The translations under genes were made by a program, and so were the position numbers. Shown here piece by piece: positions 59,053 to 64,000 of a DNA stretch of 64,000 bases; the first letter of the stretch is position 1, and each line of letters begins with the position of its first letter. The stretch comes from Noviherbaspirillum sedimenti (GTDB lineage Bacteria > Pseudomonadota > Gammaproteobacteria > Burkholderiales > Burkholderiaceae_D). The stretch is taken from NCBI RefSeq assembly GCF_003590835.1, contig NZ_QYUQ01000002.1, positions 3,038,001 through 3,102,000 of the forward strand. The letters run 5' to 3'. Under the pieces are notes generated by a model. It was given only the letters and a program-made list of their open reading frames with translations, was not told the DNA's origin and ran no database searches.

Positions 59053-60015
59053 ATGTCCACTTCATTGAACACGCTAATTGTCGAGCGGGTTGAGCTCGCC
59101 ACACCCGAGGTCATCGCCGTCGACCTGGTCGACGCAAGCGGCGCGACGCTACCTGTCTGGGAGCCTGGCGCACACATCGATCTGCATCTGCCATCGGGCA
59201 CCATACGCCAATATTCCTTGTGCGGAGACCCAGCTGATCGCCAGCGTTACCGCGTGGGTATTCTGCGAGACGCCAACGGCCGTGGCGGATCTATCGAGGC
59301 GCACGAAACCTTGGCACCCGGCGTGGCTGTGCAGGTCAGCGTGCCGCGAAACCACTTTGCACTGAAAGAAGCGTCCGCCTATCTATTCGTTGCCGGTGGC
59401 ATTGGTGTGACGCCACTGCTCCCGATGCTGCGCGCTGTCCATGCTGCAGGCACCCCCTGGCAGCTGGTGTATGGCGGCCGCACGCGCGAAAGTATGGCAT
59501 TTGTCGAGGAATTGGCCCAATACCCAGCCAAACGGGTGAGCTTGCTGCCGCAGGACAGCAGCGGCCTGATCGATCTGGCAGGGCTAGTGGCGCACGTCGC
59601 TGCGGGCACGGCGCTATACAGCTGCGGCCCAGGTCCCATGCTGAACGCACTGGAGCAGGTCTGTATGGAGGCGGGAAAGAGTGCACAACTGCATATCGAA
59701 CGCTTCTCGGCACCAACGACGCAAAAGCAGGATGGAGGCGGAGAGCAGCGTGCATTCAAGGTCGAATTGGCAAAAAGCGGCCTGACGCTGGACGTGGCGG
59801 CCGGCCAGAGCCTGAAAGCGACGCTGGTAAAGGCAGCGATCCCTGTCCCCTTCTCGTGCGAGGAAGGTTACTGCGGCAGCTGCGAGACGCGCGTCATCGG
59901 CGGTGAGCCTGAACACCACGACAGTGTACTGACGCCGGAAGAACGCGAGGAAGGGAAATTCATGATGGTCTGCGTGGGGCGTTGCAAGTCTGACCTGCTG
60001 GTGCTTGACCTCTGA
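59053..60015 (+). CDS. Phthalate-dioxygenase-reductase-type FMN/2Fe-2S reductase
   Basis: 320 residues. N-terminal FMN domain with RQYSLCGDPAD (RxYS binding motif), NAD domain with YLFVAGGIGVTPLLPMLRAV and ALYSCGPGPMLNALEQV, and a C-terminal plant-type ferredoxin domain, CEEGYCGSCETRVIGGEPEH then FMMVCVGRC (C-x4-C-x2-C...C). This is the VanB/PDR family. No oxygenase of the Rieske type is present, so its partner is almost surely the P450 22 bp upstream. It transfers electrons from NADH through FMN and 2Fe-2S, making a two-protein system like a split P450-PFOR (CYP116B) fusion. Confidence 0.93.
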   Translation: MSTSLNTLIVERVELATPEVIAVDLVDASGATLPVWEPGAHIDLHLPSGTIRQYSLCGDPADRQRYRVGILRDANGRGGSIEAHETLAPGVAVQVSVPRNHFALKEASAYLFVAGGIGVTPLLPMLRAVHAAGTPWQLVYGGRTRESMAFVEELAQYPAKRVSLLPQDSSGLIDLAGLVAHVAAGTALYSCGPGPMLNALEQVCMEAGKSAQLHIERFSAPTTQKQDGGGEQRAFKVELAKSGLTLDVAAGQSLKATLVKAAIPVPFSCEEGYCGSCETRVIGGEPEHHDSVLTPEEREEGKFMMVCVGRCKSDLLVLDL

Positions 60016-60059
60016 GCACGCAAGCCCACTTACACACTCACCGAAACAAGGAATGAACG

Positions 60060-60803
60060 ATGCGATTCAAGAACCAAGTTGCAGCAATTACGGGTGCCGG
60101 GCGCGGCATCGGCCTGGCTACGGCAAAAAAACTCGCTGCCGAAGGCGCTGCCGTTGCCTTGCTGGACATTGACGGCGATGCTGCCACCGCCGGCGCGCGC
60201 GAGATTGAAAAAATGGGCGGACGCGCTGTAGGACTAACCCTTGATGTGACTGATGAGGCAGGTATCGGGCAGGCTATGGAAGCCGTCGCGGCCAGGCTCG
60301 GCGCCATTGACATTCTGGTCAACAATGCCGGCTTTTATCCGCATATTCCCCTTGAAAGCATGTCGTACGCAGACTGGCGCAAGATCATGGCGATCAACCT
60401 TGACAGCACATTTCTATGCACGCGGGCCGTGTTCAGGGCCATGAAGGCAATGAGATACGGTCGTATCGTCAACCTGTCTTCTGCCGTTGTGTTCACCGGT
60501 CTGACGGGTGTCAGCGCCTATGCGGCCTCCAAGGCCGGTGTAATCGGTTTCACGCGTGTCGTCGCCACGGAGGGCGGTCCATTTGGCATCACCGCCAACC
60601 TGGTCGCTCCGGGATTGATCGAAACCGAAGGTGTCATGGAGCAAATCGCGGAGCACTTCGACGATGTGTTACCGTTGCAGATGATCAAGCGCCGCGGAAA
60701 GACCGATGACATCACGGAAGCAATTGCCTATTTGGCAAGCCCCGATGCAGGCTTTGTCACCGGACAGACTGTCGGTGTCAACGGCGGCATGTACTATAAA
60801 TAG
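60060..60803 (+). CDS. Short-chain dehydrogenase/reductase (SDR)
   Basis: 247 residues with TGAGRGIGLATAKKLA (cofactor glycines), LLDIDGDAA (Asp favouring NAD), NNAGFYPHIPL and YAASKAGVIGFTRVVA (Tyr-x3-Lys), with VNLSSAVVFTG for the Ser. It starts after AAGGAATGAACG. The usual nic and pic clusters do not contain an SDR, so it probably acts on a product of the P450, for example oxidising an alcohol or a dihydrodiol-like compound. The next gene, encoding the tautomerase-like protein, begins 14 bp later. Confidence 0.9.
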   Translation: MRFKNQVAAITGAGRGIGLATAKKLAAEGAAVALLDIDGDAATAGAREIEKMGGRAVGLTLDVTDEAGIGQAMEAVAARLGAIDILVNNAGFYPHIPLESMSYADWRKIMAINLDSTFLCTRAVFRAMKAMRYGRIVNLSSAVVFTGLTGVSAYAASKAGVIGFTRVVATEGGPFGITANLVAPGLIETEGVMEQIAEHFDDVLPLQMIKRRGKTDDITEAIAYLASPDAGFVTGQTVGVNGGMYYK

Positions 60804-60817
60804 ACAGGAACACTGAT

Positions 60818-61042
60818 ATGCCTCTTCTCAGACTAGCATGCGCGAAGCACCCTACACCTGAGCAGCGCAAACGACTTATCCAGCGTCTGACGAGTACCAT
60901 CGTCGAGGAACTGGGTGTGCCGGTCTCCTCGGTGAATGTCTTGATCGAGGAAGTGCCACCCTCCCATTGGGGCGTAGGTGGCGTCGGGCTGGACGAGATC
61001 TTCTCAGCCCATGATCGTCCAGCGCGGAACCACACATCATGA
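60818..61042 (+). CDS. 4-oxalocrotonate tautomerase-like protein
   Basis: 74 residues, MPLLRLACAKHPTPEQRKRL at the start and VNVLIEEVPPSHWGVGG near the end. The fold and the catalytic Pro1 (after Met removal) match the 4-OT/MIF family. Compared with 4-OT itself, the substrate-binding Arg11 and Arg39 positions appear to be Pro and Asn, and Phe50 is Trp (SHWGVGG), so a different substrate is expected. Its stop overlaps the next ATG (ATGA). Such a protein is not part of the described nic pathway that I know. It may isomerise the P450/SDR product, or be a stand-in for a missing isomerase. Confidence 0.78.
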   Translation: MPLLRLACAKHPTPEQRKRLIQRLTSTIVEELGVPVSSVNVLIEEVPPSHWGVGGVGLDEIFSAHDRPARNHTS

Positions 61043-61875
61043 GCGATGCCAAGCGCAGTGCTTCAATGCCGGCGGGCGCGGTGCAGCGCCGCGCTCAGAA
61101 CGGCAAGGTGGGCCTGAGTGCGCTGGATTGGCCCGGCCAGGCGCCCGCGGTGCTTATCGTACCGGGGATTACCAGCCCGGCCGCCACTTGGGCCTTCGTG
61201 GTCGAGGCGCTGAAATTACCGAATCGGGTGATCGTGCTCGACTCGCGAGGCCGCGGACTTTCGGACGCTCCGGAAACTGGATATGCGTTGGACGACTATG
61301 CCGCTGACTTGCGCGTCTGGTGCGAACAGCTCCAACTGGAGAGCCCCATCTTGTTGGGTCACTCGATGGGAGCGCGCATCGTAGCCCATTTCGATGTGCT
61401 TTGGCCGGGTCTCGCAGGCCGGCTGATCGTGGTCGATCCACCGCTATCAGGTCATGACGGGGCGCCCTATCCGATACCACTGAATTTTTATATCGAGGGC
61501 ATTCGTAGTGCGTCCGCGGGCGCAACGCTGGAATCTATGCGCAAGAGTGCACCAAGCTGGAGCGATGCACGTTTGCTCGATCGCCTGCAGTGGCTGCCGA
61601 CCTGTTCGGAGAAAGCCGTTGAAGCATCGTGGCGCATGTTTCACCAGGAGGATTTTTTCCTGTCATGGAAAGTGGTCAATGCGCGAAGTCATCTGATCTT
61701 CGGTGAAAACAGCCAAGTCGTGACCGCACAAGGTGCGGCGGAACTTCAGCAGGCCTTGCCGAGCGCCGATTACATCCGGATTCCGGGCGCAGGTCACATG
61801 ATCCCGTGGGATAACCTTCCGGCATTCACAGAAGCCGTCCGGCACATCGTTCTGTCATCAACCTCTAACAGTTAA
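61039..61875 (+). CDS. nicD: N-formylmaleamate deformylase
   Basis: 278 residues from the ATG at 61039, which overlaps the tautomerase stop. An alpha/beta hydrolase with LIVPGITSPAATWAFV (oxyanion), LLGHSMGARIVAHF (nucleophile Ser about 109), SRGRGLSDAPETGYALDDYA, and PGAGHMIPWDNL (His about 252). The overall pattern agrees with NicD. It hydrolyses N-formylmaleamate made by NicX into maleamate and formate. The formate so released could be oxidised by the neighbouring fds operon. Confidence 0.88.
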   Translation: MSDAKRSASMPAGAVQRRAQNGKVGLSALDWPGQAPAVLIVPGITSPAATWAFVVEALKLPNRVIVLDSRGRGLSDAPETGYALDDYAADLRVWCEQLQLESPILLGHSMGARIVAHFDVLWPGLAGRLIVVDPPLSGHDGAPYPIPLNFYIEGIRSASAGATLESMRKSAPSWSDARLLDRLQWLPTCSEKAVEASWRMFHQEDFFLSWKVVNARSHLIFGENSQVVTAQGAAELQQALPSADYIRIPGAGHMIPWDNLPAFTEAVRHIVLSSTSNS

Positions 61876-61877
61876 CC

Positions 61878-62519
61878 ATGAATCAAGATAACAAGATCTC
61901 CGACGAGGAATTCTTTCGTCAACGCGGCTTTGGCATGCCGATCGGCTTTGGAAGCAAGCCAGTCATCATTGTGGTCGACCTCGCCAAGGGCTTCACCGAC
62001 CCGGGTCGTCCGTTTGGCTCCAATCTCGACATCCAGGTGGACGCCACCAATCAACTGCTCGATGTCGCTCACGAAAAACACATCCCGGTCATCCTCACCG
62101 CGGTGCGATACGACGACGACCAACTGCGAGACGCAGGCATCTGGGCCATCAAGCAAAAAGGCGCGTCCAGCTTGAAGGCCGGCGGCGACGGACACGAGAT
62201 TGATGCACGCATCCACAGGTCATCGACCGACTCCATGCTGTACAAAAAATATGCCTCCTGCTTCTTCGGCACCGATCTGGTGTCGCGCCTGGTTTCCTTC
62301 GGCGCGGACACGGTGATCTTGACGGGAACCTCGACGAGCGGGTGCGTACGCGCCACGGCAGTGGATGCGTGCCAGTACGGCTTCCGGCCGATGGTCGTGC
62401 ACGAAGCAGTTGGCGACCGGTCTGTCGCGTCACACGAACAAAGCTTGTTTGACCTCAACGCAAAATACGCCGATGTCGTATCGCTGGCCGACACACTGGC
62501 GTATCTGAACGCGCTGTGA
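61878..62519 (+). CDS. nicF: Maleamate amidohydrolase
   Basis: 213 residues of the isochorismatase-like hydrolase fold. FFRQRGFGMPIGFGSKPVII begins it, VVDLAKGFTDP carries the catalytic Asp (D34), the Lys is near DSMLYKKYASCFFG (about 122) and the nucleophile Cys is in TGTSTSGCVRATAVDACQYG (C156). EEFFRQRGFG and GTSTSGCVRATA are typical of NicF. It converts maleamate to maleate and ammonia. The gene starts two bases after nicD stop. No maleate isomerase (NicE) gene follows, so fumarate formation needs a gene elsewhere. Confidence 0.9.
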   Translation: MNQDNKISDEEFFRQRGFGMPIGFGSKPVIIVVDLAKGFTDPGRPFGSNLDIQVDATNQLLDVAHEKHIPVILTAVRYDDDQLRDAGIWAIKQKGASSLKAGGDGHEIDARIHRSSTDSMLYKKYASCFFGTDLVSRLVSFGADTVILTGTSTSGCVRATAVDACQYGFRPMVVHEAVGDRSVASHEQSLFDLNAKYADVVSLADTLAYLNAL

Positions 62520-62736
62520 GCGGCCACCAACAGAAGCCGACATGACCGATCTGGAAGCGATTCTGTCCACGCCAGGAGAAAGGCACGTCAAAAGCTTGGG
62601 CAGATAAGAAACAAGTGATGGGGAAAAACGCGGCAGAATGCGGCCGCGTTTACTTTATAGAAGCTAGCGGCGAATGCCACAATCAAAGACCAGATGTGCG
62701 ATTGCAATCGCTATTCTGTGTGGATGTGGCGTTTTT
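62520..62736. other. Gap after nicF with short unsupported frame
   Basis: A 21-codon frame (62541-62606, MTDLEAILSTPGERHVKSLG) with a weak Shine-Dalgarno could be the stump of a gene lost from the operon end, but it matches nothing I know. The terminator of the operon lies at 62626-62651 and the nadC gene ends at 62737 from the other side. Confidence 0.3.
62626..62651 (+). terminator. Terminator of the pyridine operon
   Basis: AAACGCGGC (62626-62634) pairs perfectly with GCCGCGTTT (62643-62651), a nine-pair stem with an eight-base loop, followed by ACTTTATAG. It lies between the convergent nicF and nadC genes and probably serves both. Confidence 0.7.
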
Positions 62737-63627
62737 TTATTTGGCAAATGGCGGCATCGATACAGGTCCCTCGCTCTCGTGAGACGGTTTGCTAAAGCGC
62801 ATTGAGAAGTCAACCGCCTGCACGTCCTTGACTAAACCGCCAATGGATATACGGTCAACGCCTGTTTCAGCCAATTCCTTGATCGTTTCAAAAGTGACGC
62901 CGCCAGAAACTTCAAGGCTGCATCGTCCATCGGCAATCTTCACGGCCTGGCGAATCTGATCAAGTGACATGTTATCGAGTAACACCATCGAGACCCCAGC
63001 CCGGAGCGCTTCATTGAGCTGCTCCAATGTTTCTACTTCAACCTGGATGAATTTTGCAGTATTTTTCAATCGCAATGCCGCTTGGTAGGCCGCAGTCAAA
63101 CTCCCGGCAGCAGCAAGATGATTCTCCTTGATCAGCATGGCGTCAAAGAGTCCCATGCGATGATTTTTGCCCCCACCACAACGCACTGCGTATTTCTCCG
63201 CCATGCGAAGCCCAGGGATAGTCTTGCGAGTATCAAGAATAGCGACCCTCGTACCGGCCACGGCATTCACAAATTTCGCAGTCTTGGTGGCCACGGCACT
63301 GAGCGTTTGTAGAAAATTCAGGCAGGTGCGTTCAGCGGTCAATAGCTCTCGCGCACCTGCGTATATCTCGACGATTGGCTGATTAGGTTCACATCGCTGG
63401 CCGTCCGAAACGTTCCAAACCGCCCTTGCCGAGGGAGCCACCTGTCTAAGCACCTCCATCACCCAAGCCTGTCCGCAAATAATTGCGGATTCACGACAAA
63501 TGACGATCGCTCGCGCCGTTTGTTGTGCCGGGATCAAGGCTGCAGTCAAATCACCAGCACCGACGTCTTCCTCGAGTGCACGTCTAACATCGGTTTGGAC
63601 TTGTAGATCAGAAATTGTAATATCCAC
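62737..63627 (-). CDS. nadC: Quinolinate phosphoribosyltransferase
   Basis: 296 residues with all NadC motifs: EEDVGAGDLTAALIPAQ, ERTCLNFLQTLSAVATKTAK, LDTRKTIPGLRMAEKYAVRC, GGKNHRMGLFDAMLIKENH and SGGVTFETIKELAETGVDRI. It makes nicotinate mononucleotide from quinolinate and PRPP in NAD synthesis. The gene is alone, without nadA or nadB, and converges on the pyridine operon. It could be the cell's only NadC or a second copy kept with quinolinate use. The sequence looks fully functional. Confidence 0.93.
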   Translation of the reverse strand: MDITISDLQVQTDVRRALEEDVGAGDLTAALIPAQQTARAIVICRESAIICGQAWVMEVLRQVAPSARAVWNVSDGQRCEPNQPIVEIYAGARELLTAERTCLNFLQTLSAVATKTAKFVNAVAGTRVAILDTRKTIPGLRMAEKYAVRCGGGKNHRMGLFDAMLIKENHLAAAGSLTAAYQAALRLKNTAKFIQVEVETLEQLNEALRAGVSMVLLDNMSLDQIRQAVKIADGRCSLEVSGGVTFETIKELAETGVDRISIGGLVKDVQAVDFSMRFSKPSHESEGPVSMPPFAK

Positions 63628-63718
63628 GCTAAGACACTATCGTTAAAAAAAATCCATTTACGGGGCAGGCCGGCGCTACTCACCAAGACAAGTTTATGAA
63701 GAGCGATTCTTTTGTCAG

Positions 63719-64000
63719 TTAGATATTAAGAGACACCTCTTTCGAGGGGAGCTGAGCTTCTCTTCGACGATTTTTCAAGGAAATTGTCCACTCCTTGCGT
63801 CCCATCAGCCCATGAGGACGAATGAGCAAAATGGCACCCAATACAAAGGCAAGGGCTAGCTGCTGCGATCCAGCCGGTAAGCGAATGGCGTTGGCGCCAA
63901 TGCTGAAACCTGCCTCACCAAGATGCAACAGTTCGATCAGCCATGAAACGAGGATTGCGCCCAGTATGGCGCCAGACAGGCTCTGCATTCCACCGATCAC
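63719..64000 (-). CDS. LivM-type ABC transporter permease, C-terminal part
   Basis: The frame is open to the right edge and ends at 63719, giving the last 93 residues. VIGGMQSLSGAILGAILVSW and AFVLGAILLIRPHGLMGRKE are the closing helices of branched-chain-type permeases (the usual RPRGL-type end). The tail after it is charged. The rest of the transporter lies outside the window; being beside the pyridine operon and nadC, it could import a pyridine-carboxylate, which is inference only. Confidence 0.8.
   Translation of the reverse strand: MIGGMQSLSGAILGAILVSWLIELLHLGEAGFSIGANAIRLPAGSQQLALAFVLGAILLIRPHGLMGRKEWTISLKNRRREAQLPSKEVSLNI

Noticed and set aside
62737..63627. nadC-like gene as ModD (molybdenum-locus paralogue)
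   Set aside because: All canonical NadC motifs are present and there are no molybdate transport genes nearby.
1..64000. CRISPR array, rRNA, tRNA, origin of replication or phage attachment site
   Set aside because: No regular short repeats with spacers, cloverleaf-like sequences, DnaA-box clusters or tRNA-end duplications were noticed by eye; a computed scan was not possible.

Overview
The window reads as chromosomal DNA of a GC-rich betaproteobacterium, most likely Burkholderiales and probably close to Oxalobacteraceae (Herbaspirillum, Collimonas or Herminiimonas type). I infer this from codon usage, RecC, a soluble NAD-linked Fds-type formate dehydrogenase with its own regulator, several branched-chain-amide-type ABC systems, and many CoA-dependent and aromatic or heterocyclic catabolic genes. 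No rRNA, tRNA, CRISPR array or intact insertion sequence was seen.

Left part, 1-20 kb. A partial recC and a cytosolic 5'-nucleotidase precede a long leftward catabolic operon. In transcription order it encodes a shikimate-dehydrogenase-like oxidoreductase, a complete LivKHMGF-type importer, a short-chain dehydrogenase (SDR), a fused E1, a VOC-fold protein, E2 and E3 of a 2-oxoacid dehydrogenase complex, and a GabD-like semialdehyde dehydrogenase. Divergent from it lie a second SDR and a FadR-type GntR regulator, with an inverted repeat between the two transcription units. The substrate is unknown. A LysR regulator follows.

20-33.6 kb. After etfBA comes a second leftward operon: acyl-CoA dehydrogenase, NDP-forming acyl-CoA ligase, a small SCP2-like protein, alpha/beta hydrolase, a two-domain enoyl-CoA hydratase/3-hydroxyacyl-CoA dehydrogenase, a lone ABC solute-binding protein, an aldehyde dehydrogenase and an AbrB-family membrane protein. 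It looks like CoA-dependent beta-oxidation of an imported acid, with EtfAB as electron acceptor. The NMN adenylyltransferase/Nudix gene ends this part.

33.6-44 kb. An island of about 8.9 kb sits between two diverged 244-bp direct repeats. It carries tetR, acetoacetyl-CoA synthetase, an Ltp2-like thiolase-fold protein with a DUF35 partner, a true thiolase, a MaoC hydratase and two MFS transporters. Each repeat contains a broken piece of the gene that is intact beside the other repeat (nadM on the left, a GT28-type glycosyltransferase on the right), so the island split a once-adjacent gene pair.

44-54.6 kb. Glutathione peroxidase, a hipBA toxin-antitoxin pair and the fdsR / fdsGBA-fdhD-fdsD formate dehydrogenase locus.

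54.6-64 kb. A MarR regulator and a rightward operon for pyridine-ring breakdown: a Pht5-like decarboxylase, NicX (2,5-dihydroxypyridine dioxygenase), a cytochrome P450 with its own FMN/2Fe-2S reductase, an SDR, a 4-oxalocrotonate-tautomerase-like protein, NicD and NicF. It joins the known lower nicotinate pathway to an upper part that does not match the nicotinate, picolinate or 3-hydroxypyridine clusters I know. Two copies of a palindrome, TTGTCYAGACAA, lie before the first gene and before nicX. A nadC gene and the end of another LivM-type permease close the window. This operon is my best candidate for an undescribed system.
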